64,000 bases of DNA from Sporosarcina sp. Te-1 (GTDB taxonomy: Bacteria > Bacillota > Bacilli > Bacillales_A > Planococcaceae): contig NZ_CP071798.1 in assembly GCF_017498505.1 (NCBI RefSeq), positions 1,178,001 through 1,242,000 on the forward strand. The letters run 5' to 3'. Position numbers and translations under genes: made by a program. Positions 24,447 through 33,453 of this stretch are shown here, in pieces. The notes under the pieces are model-generated. The model saw only the letters and a program-made list of their open reading frames with translations, was not told where the DNA came from and did no database searches. Every line of letters begins with the position of its first letter. The stretch's first letter is position 1.

Positions 24447-25232
24447 TTATTTTTTACTTTCCATCCCATCACGGATAATTTTAATCGCATTTTTTTCAAG
24501 ACGGGATATTTGTGCTTGTGAAATTCCTAGCTCCTTCGCGATCTCTGTTTGTGTCTGTCCGAGATAAAATCGTTTGGACAGGATAAGCTGCTGTCTTTCA
24601 CTCATGCCAGATACCGTTTCTTTAACGGCAACATAGGTCAGCCATCTTTCTTCCGAGACGGTTTTATCTTGCAATTGGTCCATAATAAATACGGGATCCC
24701 CTCCATCGCTGTTCATTGGCTCATGAAGTGACATAGGATCTTGGATGGCATCCAATGCGAACAATATATCATCCTCTGGTATACCGGTCGCTTCCGCCAA
24801 ATCTGATATTCGGGGTTCCTTTTGATGTTCATTGATATATTGTTCTTTCGCCTTAATTGCCTTATAAGCAATATCCCGCAAGGATCGAGAAACTCGGATG
24901 GCATGGTGATCACGCAAATGCCTTTTAATTTCACCGATAATCATCGGAACAGCATATGTTGAGAACCGGACATTATGTTTCAAATCGAAGTTATCAATCG
25001 ATTTCAGCAAGCCAATGCACCCGACTTGGAACAGGTCATCCGCCTGCTCACCACGGTACGCAAAGCGTTGTACGAGACTTAGTACTAAACGCAGGTTTCC
25101 GACGACAAGTTCTTCCCGAGCTGATTCGTCACCGCTTTGAAGCCGAATAAAAGTTTCTTTCATCACTTCGTTCGACAGTAATGGCAAATTGGACGTATCG
25201 ATACCGCAGATTTCCACTCTAGTACGCATCAT
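24447..25232 (-). CDS. sigG: RNA polymerase sigma-G factor (forespore, late)
   Basis: Sigma-G directs late forespore transcription, including SASP and germination genes. It has 261 residues with the sigma-G N-terminus RVEICGIDTSNLPLLS, region 2 (EELVVGNLRLVLSLVQRFAY, DLFQVGCIGLLKSIDNFDL), region 3 and region 4 with the HTH TQTEIAKELGISQAQISRLE. GGAGG lies 8 bases before the ATG at 25232; a second ATG is next to it. It follows sigE, as in all Bacillus relatives. Confidence 0.97.
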   Translation of the reverse strand: MMRTRVEICGIDTSNLPLLSNEVMKETFIRLQSGDESAREELVVGNLRLVLSLVQRFAYRGEQADDLFQVGCIGLLKSIDNFDLKHNVRFSTYAVPMIIGEIKRHLRDHHAIRVSRSLRDIAYKAIKAKEQYINEHQKEPRISDLAEATGIPEDDILFALDAIQDPMSLHEPMNSDGGDPVFIMDQLQDKTVSEERWLTYVAVKETVSGMSERQQLILSKRFYLGQTQTEIAKELGISQAQISRLEKNAIKIIRDGMESKK

Positions 25233-25270
25233 TCGCTTTTCCTCCGCTTTCTGTAGATGACTGTAGTGGA

Positions 25271-25299
25271 TAGTTTGTCCTCCGGTTTACAGAATATGC
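25271..25299 (-). promoter_or_regulatory. Sigma-F-type promoter of sigG
   Basis: GCATA (25299-25295), 14 bp, GGACAAACTA (25280-25271) on the minus strand. This closely resembles the sigma-F/sigma-G consensus (GYATA, about 15 bp, GGNNANANT). spoIIIG of B. subtilis is transcribed by sigma-F from the equivalent position, in the sigE-sigG gap. Confidence 0.65.
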
Positions 25300-25326
25300 G
25301 AAAAAGGGAAGCGCCAATTTCAACCA

Positions 25327-26037
25327 TCAAGCAATTGGATGATTTAATCGATCCCGCAAATCAGATATGATTTTCTTCTCAAGTCGTGAAATATAAGACT
25401 GGGAAATCCCCAATAATTCCGCCACTTCCTTCTGTGTCATTTCCATTTGACCTGTCAGCCCAAACCGGCATTCCATAATATATCGTTCCCGTTCGTCGAG
25501 CAGCATGATGGCCTCAATCATATGTTGCCTTTCCAATTTTTTTTCGACATCATCGATTATAATATGCTCATCTGTGCCCAAAATATCGGATAATAACAAT
25601 TCGTTACCGTCCGCATCCGAATTCAACGGCTCATCAAATGAAATTTCGGATTTTGTCCGGTTCGTTTTCCGTAAATGCATCAATATTTCATTCTCGATAC
25701 ATCTGGATGCATACGTAGCCAACTTGATATTCTTGTCACTTTTAAATGTTTCAATCGCTTTGATCAATCCGATTGTGCCGATACTGATCAAATCCTCGAT
25801 ATGGGTATTCGTATTATCAAAGCGCCGTGCAATGTAGACGACAAGCCGAAGATTTTTTTCAATCAACGTATCTCTTGCAGCCATATCGCCTTCCATGAAT
25901 GCCCGAATCGTCTGCGCTTCTTCTTCCCTTGTCAATGGCTTCGGGAGTGATTCATGACCGCCAATATAAAAGGTGCCCCTTTTTCTCTGGAAAAAACTTG
26001 TTAGCATCGACAACCAATTCTTCAACTTATACCACAT
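25327..26037 (-). CDS. sigE: RNA polymerase pro-sigma-E factor (mother cell, early)
   Basis: This is the first mother-cell sigma factor, made as an inactive precursor and cut by SpoIIGA. It has 236 residues. The pro-sequence is [20 protein letters not shown] and the cleavage region [15 protein letters not shown] resembles the B. subtilis YYIGGSEALP, so the pro-peptide is about 23-24 residues. Region 2 ([30 protein letters not shown]) and the region 4 HTH ([20 protein letters not shown]) are complete. The start at 26037 lies within the end of spoIIGA. Confidence 0.97.
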   Translation of the reverse strand: MWYKLKNWLSMLTSFFQRKRGTFYIGGHESLPKPLTREEEAQTIRAFMEGDMAARDTLIEKNLRLVVYIARRFDNTNTHIEDLISIGTIGLIKAIETFKSDKNIKLATYASRCIENEILMHLRKTNRTKSEISFDEPLNSDADGNELLLSDILGTDEHIIIDDVEKKLERQHMIEAIMLLDERERYIMECRFGLTGQMEMTQKEVAELLGISQSYISRLEKKIISDLRDRLNHPIA

Positions 26038-26881
26038 GCACTGTTCCCCTTTCCTTTGATATGGACTCCATTGCAGATACATGTAAGATCGCCTCCGCTC
26101 CATGCGGATAACGATTGTCCTCTTTTGTCAGCACAAGATAGCCGGGCTGCAATAATTCTCCTTCCTCCATACTCCATCGTTCATACTTGAAGCCGATTGC
26201 CCAACTGACACCTTGCACGGTTGTGAGACGGATCAGCCGAATCCCTTTTTGGTACTCGATAGGAAACGACTGTAGATTAGCCAGTTCCTTCGGATTCCAT
26301 TGTTCCAACGGTTGAATCAATTCTTCGGGGATATAGCGCTTTACTGCCCGATAGGAAACAAAATGCACTGGAGCGCCCGTCATAGGCTCTATACAACTGT
26401 TTCCAGTATCAATAAAAACTTGCAATTGGATGTCTTGATTCCATATTCGCAACGTCGAACCGGAAGCAAATACATCCATCTGCTTTGCCACTCGTACATC
26501 AAGCCACTTCCCTTTGAAGAAGGCTAAAGAAATGTAAGCGATGAGTGCACTAAGAAAAATAGAAAGATACGTAGGCATAGCAAAGGATCGTGACGAATAC
26601 ACCGTCAACAATCCGCCTGAAAACAAGGCGCCGACCAAGACGATACCTACCGCTTTCCTCCATAATTCAAACGCTTTTCCGAAGGCGCAATAGGTCATAA
26701 TAAGAAACGAGAAGATCATACTGATGAAGGAGGATGAAAAAATCGTGACGGGCAATGCACCTGCAAAGGAGGCGAACCAAAGTCGTCCACGGGCGGCCTG
26801 TAGGTTCCCTGTTTTATTCGCAAACGACAGCACGGCAAAGTTAAAAACCATATTGATCGCGATAATCAGCTCTCCATACAT
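26027..26881 (-). CDS. spoIIGA: Sporulation sigma-E processing peptidase SpoIIGA
   Basis: A membrane aspartic protease that cleaves pro-sigma-E in the mother cell after a forespore signal. The N-terminal half has five hydrophobic segments (residues about 1-150); the cytoplasmic half holds the catalytic motif [15 protein letters not shown] (residues about 160-175). It has 284 residues. The ATG at 26881 has GGGAGGGTGG upstream. It overlaps sigE by 11 bp, so the two are translated as a coupled pair. Confidence 0.96.
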   Translation of the reverse strand: MYGELIIAINMVFNFAVLSFANKTGNLQAARGRLWFASFAGALPVTIFSSSFISMIFSFLIMTYCAFGKAFELWRKAVGIVLVGALFSGGLLTVYSSRSFAMPTYLSIFLSALIAYISLAFFKGKWLDVRVAKQMDVFASGSTLRIWNQDIQLQVFIDTGNSCIEPMTGAPVHFVSYRAVKRYIPEELIQPLEQWNPKELANLQSFPIEYQKGIRLIRLTTVQGVSWAIGFKYERWSMEEGELLQPGYLVLTKEDNRYPHGAEAILHVSAMESISKERGTVHVV

Positions 26882-26903
26882 GGACCACCCTCCCTTGACC
26901 GTT

Positions 26904-26968
26904 AGAATAACACTTGACCCATGCAATGTTTGTCGGAACGGGAATTTATTTTCTTCAAATATTCGACA
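26904..26968 (-). promoter_or_regulatory. spoIIG promoter with Spo0A boxes
   Basis: Upstream of spoIIGA on the minus strand are an exact 0A box, TGTCGAA (26968-26962), a near-match in the opposite orientation (TGTCGGA on plus, 26931-26937), and a -10-like TATTCT (26909-26904). The 21-bp distance from box to -10 recalls the unusual long spacing of the B. subtilis spoIIG promoter activated by Spo0A~P. Confidence 0.65.
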
Positions 26969-27069
26969 GTGTCAGACGGCTATTTTCCCAAAACGATGAA
27001 TAGAACTAAGAGAATTATGAAGAGTCCTGCAACGTTGCTGAAACACTTACTTCCCTTTTTATAGGTGCA

Positions 27070-27100
27070 TAAAAAAAGACATCCAGCAAAAGCTGGATGC
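27070..27100 (-). terminator. Terminator of the dcw operon (after ftsZ)
   Basis: CATCCAGC and GCTGGATG (27080-27099) form the stem; TTTTTTT follows on the minus strand. It lies 12 bp after ftsZ, so spoIIGA is transcribed from its own promoter. Confidence 0.88.
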
Positions 27101-27111
27101 CCTGAGGTTAC

Positions 27112-28281
27112 TCATTGTCTGCGCTGGCGATTCCGTAAAAATGTCGGAATGTCGAGCGCCTCTTCTTGTTGATTCGTTTGTTGTGGTTGCCGTGGCGGCT
27201 CAGATTGTTGATGATGTTGCTGCGTCTCTTCCCTTCTTGAAGGGGCAGTATGTTGAACCGGCTGTGCTTCCCGTTGACGCGTGCCGCCAAAACCAGCACC
27301 GCGGTTTGTACGCACTTGAGACAGCTGCTCTTCATTAAAGCCTGTAGCAATAACAGTGACAATGATTTCGTCCTTCAGATCGTCATTGATGACCGAACCG
27401 AAAATCATATTTACATCTTCATCTGAGGCCGATGCGACAATGTCTGCCGCTTCCTGCACTTCAAAGAGGCTAAGATTCGAGCCGCCTGTGATATTCATAA
27501 TGACGCCTTTCGCTCCATCAATGGATGTTTCAAGCAACGGACTGGAAATGGCCTTTTTTGCCGCTTCAGCTGCACGATTTTCGCCAGTCGACATGCCGAT
27601 TCCCATTAAGGCAGAGCCTTTATTGGACATGATTGTCTTAACGTCAGCGAAGTCCAAATTGATAAGTCCAGGCGTGGCAATCAAGTCAGAGATACCTTGT
27701 ACACCTTGGCGAAGAACATTGTCCGCTTCACGGAAAGCTTCCAGCATTGGCGTATTCTTATCCACAATTTCAAGTAGCTTGTCATTCGGAATTACAATCA
27801 GTGTATCAACCGATTCCTTCATGGCTGTGATGCCGCCGATTGCCTGCGTAGAACGTTTTCTTCCTTCGAAGGTGAAAGGACGTGTGACAACGCCAACTGT
27901 TAAAGCACCCAGATCTTTTGCCACTTGAGCAATAACAGGAGCTGCACCTGTGCCTGTCCCGCCACCCATTCCGGCTGTGACGAACACCATGTCGGCACCT
28001 CGCAACGCTTCTTCGATCTGCTCTTTGCTTTCTTCAGCCGCCTTTTTGCCTACTTCAGGATTTGCCCCTGCCCCTAGACCCCGGGTCAACTTTGCACCGA
28101 TTTGCAATTTCACGTTGGCATCCGATAATTTAAGCGCTTGTGCATCTGTATTCACTGCAATGAATTCTACACCTTGCACTCCGTGTTCAATCATCCGGTT
28201 GACCGCGTTGTTTCCGCCACCGCCTACGCCAATCACTTTAATGACAGCAAGCGAGTCGATATTTGTATCAAAATCTAGCAT
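27112..28281 (-). CDS. ftsZ: Cell-division GTPase FtsZ
   Basis: The tubulin homologue that forms the Z-ring. It has 389 residues. GTP-binding motifs are [14 protein letters not shown] (residues about 17-30) and the tubulin signature [13 protein letters not shown] (about 104-116); the T7 loop is [14 protein letters not shown] Gln/His-rich disordered linker (about 325-370) leads to the C-terminal peptide [12 protein letters not shown] that binds FtsA and SepF. It is the last gene of the dcw cluster. Confidence 0.98.
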   Translation of the reverse strand: MLDFDTNIDSLAVIKVIGVGGGGNNAVNRMIEHGVQGVEFIAVNTDAQALKLSDANVKLQIGAKLTRGLGAGANPEVGKKAAEESKEQIEEALRGADMVFVTAGMGGGTGTGAAPVIAQVAKDLGALTVGVVTRPFTFEGRKRSTQAIGGITAMKESVDTLIVIPNDKLLEIVDKNTPMLEAFREADNVLRQGVQGISDLIATPGLINLDFADVKTIMSNKGSALMGIGMSTGENRAAEAAKKAISSPLLETSIDGAKGVIMNITGGSNLSLFEVQEAADIVASASDEDVNMIFGSVINDDLKDEIIVTVIATGFNEEQLSQVRTNRGAGFGGTRQREAQPVQHTAPSRREETQQHHQQSEPPRQPQQTNQQEEALDIPTFLRNRQRRQ

Positions 28282-28329
28282 CCGTCTCTCCTCCTAGTTC
28301 TCTTAAACTAACCAAGTAATTTTCATAAG

Positions 28330-29619
28330 TTATTCGAAAAAACCATCAAAGAATTTTTTAGTTTTGCTTATCAAAGATGATTTTTTCTCTTTTGGTCGGT
28401 CATTGACTGGTTTCTTCACATTGGCCGGCCCTCTTTCTATTCCTTCATCCGCCGCCACGGTTGATGGGGAGGAAGGGGATACACCGAAGTAAGCATCCTC
28501 CATATAAGCGTATCGGATAAGACCCACGGCTGTCGCATACATCGGTTCACGTACCCCGATATACTCAGGCGTATGGATTCGGACCCTTGTCTTCAATACA
28601 TGGCGGGCCAGCTGCAATATACCCTCGAGCTTGGTTGTACCGCCAGTCAAGACGACGCCACCCGGCAAATCACGAATGCCCATTTGATAGAACTCTTCGA
28701 GTACAAGGTCAAACAGCTCCTCTAGCCGGACTCCGATGATTTCCGATATGTATCTTTGACTATATTGATCTTTAGAATCCGCCCCAATGACCGGAACTTC
28801 AAACAACTCATCATCGGACGCATCATCATAGAATGCATGTCCATATTGATGTTTAATCTTTCTCGCTTGTTCTGTCGGCGTCTTTAAGATGATTGATAAA
28901 TCTTTTGTAATATGGTCTCCACCAACCGGAAGAACCGAAGTTGTGATTAAACGGTTGTCCCTGAAAATGGATATTGTCGTAGACCCGCCGCCGATATCAA
29001 TAAAAGCAGTCCCATGATTCTTTTCATCTTCTGTTAATGCAAAGGTGCCTGCCGCGAGCGGTTGCAGATAGATCTCGCGAATTGTCAGACCTGCACGTTC
29101 CACACATCGTAAGATATTATGTACTAATGTCTTGGATGTCGTTATCAACGTGCCATCCATTTCAAGTCGTACGCCAATCATACCACGCGGGTCTTTTATC
29201 TCATCATAATCATCCACAATGAACTGCTTTGGAATGATATTTACAATTTCTCGTTCCGGCGGGACCGACATCACTTGTGCTGAAGTAATGACGCGTCCTA
29301 AGTCATCATCCGTGATTTCACGGTTTTCCGAATTGACTGCGACCACTCCTTTGACGTCTTGTAAAATAACGCCGTTTGCAGGAATTCCAAGGATGACATC
29401 CCGGATTTGCATGCCGGTCATCCGCTCTGCCTGGTCAACCGCTTTTCGGATTGACTGCACAGTCGCATCAATGTCAATGATTGTTCCTTTCCGTATGCCA
29501 GCGGATTGGACATTGCCGACACCGATCACATGCAGGGATCCGCCATTGACTTCCCCGATCAGCACTTTGACGGAAGAAGATCCTATATCAAGCGATACAT
29601 AGATAGTAGATTGACTCAA
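28330..29619 (-). CDS. ftsA: Cell-division protein FtsA
   Basis: An actin-family ATPase that tethers FtsZ to the membrane. It has 429 residues. The phosphate-1 motif is SLDIGSSSVKVLIGE (residues about 9-23), and phosphate-2 is AFIDIGGGSTTISIF (about 203-217). The C-terminus ends in an amphipathic, lysine-rich segment (SLISKTKKFFDGFFE) that fits the membrane-targeting helix. It lies 48 bp upstream of ftsZ. Confidence 0.97.
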   Translation of the reverse strand: MSQSTIYVSLDIGSSSVKVLIGEVNGGSLHVIGVGNVQSAGIRKGTIIDIDATVQSIRKAVDQAERMTGMQIRDVILGIPANGVILQDVKGVVAVNSENREITDDDLGRVITSAQVMSVPPEREIVNIIPKQFIVDDYDEIKDPRGMIGVRLEMDGTLITTSKTLVHNILRCVERAGLTIREIYLQPLAAGTFALTEDEKNHGTAFIDIGGGSTTISIFRDNRLITTSVLPVGGDHITKDLSIILKTPTEQARKIKHQYGHAFYDDASDDELFEVPVIGADSKDQYSQRYISEIIGVRLEELFDLVLEEFYQMGIRDLPGGVVLTGGTTKLEGILQLARHVLKTRVRIHTPEYIGVREPMYATAVGLIRYAYMEDAYFGVSPSSPSTVAADEGIERGPANVKKPVNDRPKEKKSSLISKTKKFFDGFFE

Positions 29620-29714
29620 TTAAATGGCACCTCCCATAACAACTCTTACATTCCATTCTATTGTATTATAGTCGTATTGTCTAAATATTTTCGCCATCGA
29701 CAACCCAAATCCTT

Positions 29715-30086
29715 TCATTTCAAATCATTCGCCTCGGAAACCTTTCCCCGCTCTGTCCATTTGGTCAAAAGGATTCTGCGAATAACCGCTATATTTTGAA
29801 ACAATCTGACCCCGAATGCAAATACGGCAGCTAGATACAGGTCAACACCTAAATGTACGCCAAGAAAGGCAAGTGCAGCTGCTAACGCGATGTTGAAGAA
29901 AAAACCAGAGATGAACACTTTGTCATCATAAATATGTTGGAGATGTGCCCTTATGCCGCCAAAGAGTGTATCCAATGCAGCCAATACCGCAATGGATAAA
30001 TAATTTGTATAAATTTGCGGTATTTGAATATCTGATAGAAGACCCAGAGATATCCCGAGCAACAGTCCTAATAACGGCAACCACAT
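29715..30086 (-). CDS. sbp: Small basic membrane protein Sbp (DUF1290)
   Basis: About 123 residues with four hydrophobic segments and the family signature LDTLFGGIRAHLQHIYDDKVF (residues about 38-58, shortened here). It is found before ftsA in many Bacilli; the function is unknown. The second ATG, at 30086, lies seven bases after GGGG; the first, at 30092, is too close to that site. It overlaps nothing and follows the DUF881 gene by 2 bp. Confidence 0.88.
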   Translation of the reverse strand: MWLPLLGLLLGISLGLLSDIQIPQIYTNYLSIAVLAALDTLFGGIRAHLQHIYDDKVFISGFFFNIALAAALAFLGVHLGVDLYLAAVFAFGVRLFQNIAVIRRILLTKWTERGKVSEANDLK

Positions 30087-30088
30087 TG

Positions 30089-30808
30089 TCATTCCCCTTT
30101 CGGCAACTCTTCCAAATACAGGTTTTCAAATTTTTCGGGCCGACCACGGATTGCTACTTCCTCTTGCGGTTCACTTATGTCCATAATTAAATTTTCAAGA
30201 TAAAAATCATCATGGATAGAGGAGGCCAATAAATAATTGTACAACTTTTCGCAATCCTGATTGGTTTGTGTCACAATTTTCATTTTGAAAGGAGGAGTGG
30301 CAACATCAAGTCCATTTACGGCCGTCATCCCATTAATGTCCCGGATGGAACTTAGCATAGTATAACGCTTCCCATCAATTTCGAGATCATGGCCTTTGAA
30401 TCGGTTCAAATCATTGACAAAACGGTTGAGCAAGTCAGATGAAATGCTCGTGATTGGCATTCCATACGCGATGCTTTCGGGAGAAGGTTTGACTTCAATT
30501 ATGAGCCCAGGTCCCATTAAATCCGTTTCTCCCGCTTGTTGACGTAATTTATCTACCGTATCCGTCAACGCTTTCCCCGTATTGTTGTCAGTCATTGACT
30601 CGTAGGACGCAATGGTCTTGTCCAAGTCACGGATTTCTTTTAACAGTTCGGAGTGCGTCTTTTTCTCCTCCGCCAGTTCCTGACGAATGGCCCAAATATC
30701 CCTCGTATCACGTTCCTCAGGATGTTTCATCGTATTATATTGAATGGACACCATAAAACCGATGACAAGCAAGACGCCTGTAAACTTCCAACCGATCGAT
30801 CTATTCAA
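30089..30808 (-). CDS. ylxX: DUF881 family protein (YlxX-like)
   Basis: It has 239 residues: an N-terminal membrane anchor (residues about 8-24), a coiled coil (about 35-75), and the DUF881 domain starting GPGLIIEVKPSPES (about 98-111). The start is a TTG at 30808. A second DUF881 gene lies just upstream, the tandem arrangement of B. subtilis ylxW-ylxX. Neither has an assigned biochemical function; their position suggests a role at the division site. Confidence 0.87.
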   Translation of the reverse strand: MNRSIGWKFTGVLLVIGFMVSIQYNTMKHPEERDTRDIWAIRQELAEEKKTHSELLKEIRDLDKTIASYESMTDNNTGKALTDTVDKLRQQAGETDLMGPGLIIEVKPSPESIAYGMPITSISSDLLNRFVNDLNRFKGHDLEIDGKRYTMLSSIRDINGMTAVNGLDVATPPFKMKIVTQTNQDCEKLYNYLLASSIHDDFYLENLIMDISEPQEEVAIRGRPEKFENLYLEELPKGE

Positions 30809-30835
30809 TTGCTACCGCCCCCCTTCAGCGATTTT

Positions 30836-31558
30836 TCATCGTTCATTTCGCAGCGCAGGCAACCGAATATCTTTCAGTTGCTCCAGCGTAACGACGATGT
30901 TCTCTCTGGCAAGGCCGTCCAGCACTCCGCCTTTCAGATTTAAGGCCGAGGAGAGGACATCCGCGTCACCTACTGCCTCGATGACGAAAGGCGCCGGGAA
31001 CGTTCTGCCATCGATCGTAATAACAGGGCCTGTACATTTAATATACGAGTTTGAAGTGATCCGCTGCCCATTAATCGCCAGCCCCTGGGCTCCAGAAATC
31101 CTCAATTCATTGATGACTCGTAAAATATGGGATTCATGAACAATGTAATCATTCGGATTTTGTTCAACCGGATTGTAATCAGCGTCTTTCAATGTCACTT
31201 TGACGCCTGTCCCACCTGCCGGTACGGCGCCTAATAGCAGACGCAAGTCTTTCGCTTCCTCAACGAGCCCTTCATGGTTCTTTTCTTTTTCGGAAAACGA
31301 TTGTTCCGCTTTCCGGATCACTTCTTGCTTGGAAGCTATTTCGTCAGCGAGCTCTTTGTTCCGCTCCTGCTGCTCGATCAATTCTTCGCGATAACGTTCT
31401 TCTTGCAAAAGCGACGGAGATTGATATGACTCTTCCTCATGTTGATTGCCTAACATACGATAGGAAAACGCTAAAATGAATCCCAGGACCAGAAAGACTA
31501 GCGGAAATAAGATATGCCTTCCTCTCTTCCGATCATCGTCATTCGCTTTCCTCTTCAT
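30836..31558 (-). CDS. ylxW: DUF881 family protein (YlxW-like)
   Basis: It has 240 residues: a basic N-terminus (MKRKANDDDRKRGR), one membrane segment (about 16-34), a Glu/Lys-rich coiled coil (about 45-105), and the DUF881 domain (GGTGVKVTLKDADYNP). The start at 31558 overlaps divIB by 20 bp and is preceded by AAGGAAGG; the ORF continues upstream to 31585. It probably lies in the same transcript as divIB and ylxX. Confidence 0.87.
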   Translation of the reverse strand: MKRKANDDDRKRGRHILFPLVFLVLGFILAFSYRMLGNQHEEESYQSPSLLQEERYREELIEQQERNKELADEIASKQEVIRKAEQSFSEKEKNHEGLVEEAKDLRLLLGAVPAGGTGVKVTLKDADYNPVEQNPNDYIVHESHILRVINELRISGAQGLAINGQRITSNSYIKCTGPVITIDGRTFPAPFVIEAVGDADVLSSALNLKGGVLDGLARENIVVTLEQLKDIRLPALRNER

Positions 31559-32321
31559 CCACCTCACCTTCCTTTCCGGTCCCATACGCCTCGCTAAACG
31601 GAGTAAAGAAGGTGCCGACCTCCATATCGATTATACCTTTTTCATAGCCTGATAACTGCGCAGTAATTTCTGGATAATACTCCATCTTTTCAGCGAGCGA
31701 CGGAATTTTCGCATGCACCTCATATCCGTCATCCATATAAATGACCAGACTGTCAGTATCCACTTCATCGCCTGTGTAGATGATTTCTGAAATAAGTTGG
31801 AATACATTCTTGTCCATTTTCAGCAACTGTTTAATAATCTTTTCCGCAACTTTGACATCATCTAGATTGGACAAAATTGGAACATCTGGCTTTATTGTTT
31901 CGCCATGAAATGTTTCCCCGTTTTCCAGCAAAATATTGTATTGTCCTTTTTCCTCCAAATAGGCGACCGTTTTCCACTCAGTAATAGAAATTTCAACATC
32001 ATGGAACCATTTCCTTGATACTTTTGCCTGTTGTACACCTTCAAGCCTCGTGAGTGCCTGTTGAACATCGTGAACCTTGAATCCCCAAAAGGATCCGTCT
32101 GTTTCAATTCCACTTTTTTGAATGTAGAATTGATCGTCTTGCAACACAGAGCCTTTCACATGGATCGTGCCGATTTTACTCAGTGGCGATTGAAAATAAA
32201 GCAGGAACAGAAGGGCAATACAGAACACAGCCAATATGAATATAAATTTTTTATTCGTTTTTCTGCGGCGTTTTTCCCGCATGGATGGTATTCTGTCTTG
32301 AATATCAATGACTTTGTCCAT
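31539..32321 (-). CDS. divIB: Cell-division protein DivIB (FtsQ)
   Basis: A bitopic divisome protein that works with FtsL and DivIC outside the membrane. It has 260 residues. A basic cytoplasmic N-terminus (MREKRRRKTNKK) leads to one membrane segment (about 28-46). A POTRA domain (KIGTIHVKGSVLQDDQFYIQ) and the beta domain follow, and there is an acidic C-terminal tail. In Bacillus murB and murG lie just upstream; here spoVE/ftsW is directly upstream. Confidence 0.94.
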   Translation of the reverse strand: MDKVIDIQDRIPSMREKRRRKTNKKFIFILAVFCIALLFLLYFQSPLSKIGTIHVKGSVLQDDQFYIQKSGIETDGSFWGFKVHDVQQALTRLEGVQQAKVSRKWFHDVEISITEWKTVAYLEEKGQYNILLENGETFHGETIKPDVPILSNLDDVKVAEKIIKQLLKMDKNVFQLISEIIYTGDEVDTDSLVIYMDDGYEVHAKIPSLAEKMEYYPEITAQLSGYEKGIIDMEVGTFFTPFSEAYGTGKEGEVDEEESE

Positions 32322-32333
32322 ATTGTTCCCTCC

Positions 32334-33428
32334 TTATCTAGTTTGTTCCCGATAGAATGCAAAATGTAAAATTGTGCCGATTGCCATCCATGTGGTTAAG
32401 AGAGAGGAGCCGCCATAACTAATGAAAGGCAAAGTTACTCCTGTGACCGGCAATAGTCCTGATACGACGCCAGTATTTAAAAACGTTTGGAAAATAATCA
32501 TCGATGCCATCCCGGAGGTGATTAAAAACGCGTGAAATGTTTTCGTCCGAATCGCTATGCCGAATGCCGAGAAGAGCAAAATTCCGAACAGAATTAATAA
32601 CGTTGTCGCTCCGATGAACCCTGTTTCCTCAGCTATGATAGAAAAAATAAAATCATTCTGAGGTTCAGGCAAATATAAATATTTTTGCCGGCTATTTCCA
32701 AAGCCGTGGCCGAACAATCCGCCCGGTGCAATAGCAAATAGCGATTGAATGCCTTGAAACCCATTCCCTAACGGATCACTCCAAGGATCAATATACGATT
32801 TGATCCGGTCCATGCGATAAGCGGCTGAAGCGATCAAAACGACAAAAGCTCCAATGCCCCCAACGCCTAAAAGTCCAAAGAATGTCAACGGATACCCTGC
32901 GATGAATAAGATAACGAACGCAGAGACAATCATGATGACGGCTGAGCCTAAATCAGGTTGCATCATGATAAGGGCAGCCGGGAGCAAAATGAGAACAAAG
33001 TGCTTGATCTCAAATGGATTTTTTCCAGCCGGCTTTCGCATACTGCAGGCCAGCTTGCCAATTAAAGCTACCTTCACGAACTCTGCGGGCTGGATACTGA
33101 AAGGTCCAAGTGCAATCCAGCTTTGCGAGCCGTTGCGCACCGCACCAATCCCGGGTATCAACACAGCTGCCAGCATAAGGATCGTAATATAGTAGAAATA
33201 CGTCCAAAATGTTGAATTCGACAACAAAGGACTTTTCATCATGAGGTAGGCCACCCCAAACGATACGACCATATAGATTCCTTGCTTTACGATGAAAGGG
33301 GAAGAATCTGCGTAATGAGTCTTTCCCCAGTAAGAACCTGCCGAATGGACAAAAATGAGTCCGATGAACGACAGCGCCACTGCCGAAATGATAAACGCCG
33401 CTTTCAGTTTCTGTTCCAGTGAACGCAT
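32334..33428 (-). CDS. spoVE: SEDS-family peptidoglycan glycosyltransferase (FtsW/SpoVE)
   Basis: A polytopic membrane enzyme that polymerises lipid II together with a class B PBP. It has 364 residues and about ten membrane segments. SEDS signatures are visible: QPAEFVKVALIGKLA (residues about 117-131), QPDLGSAVIMI, and PFISYGGSSLLTTW near the C-terminus. In the dcw cluster of Bacillus this position is spoVE, needed for cortex. Whether it serves division, cortex or both cannot be told from sequence. Confidence 0.93.
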   Translation of the reverse strand: MRSLEQKLKAAFIISAVALSFIGLIFVHSAGSYWGKTHYADSSPFIVKQGIYMVVSFGVAYLMMKSPLLSNSTFWTYFYYITILMLAAVLIPGIGAVRNGSQSWIALGPFSIQPAEFVKVALIGKLACSMRKPAGKNPFEIKHFVLILLPAALIMMQPDLGSAVIMIVSAFVILFIAGYPLTFFGLLGVGGIGAFVVLIASAAYRMDRIKSYIDPWSDPLGNGFQGIQSLFAIAPGGLFGHGFGNSRQKYLYLPEPQNDFIFSIIAEETGFIGATTLLILFGILLFSAFGIAIRTKTFHAFLITSGMASMIIFQTFLNTGVVSGLLPVTGVTLPFISYGGSSLLTTWMAIGTILHFAFYREQTR

Positions 33429-33453
33429 CCTTCCGTTTTTTAAATGAGCCGTT

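Noticed and set aside
27356..27928. A 190-codon ORF antisense to ftsZ
   Set aside because: It lies wholly opposite a confident gene and its composition reflects ftsZ codon bias; no start signal.
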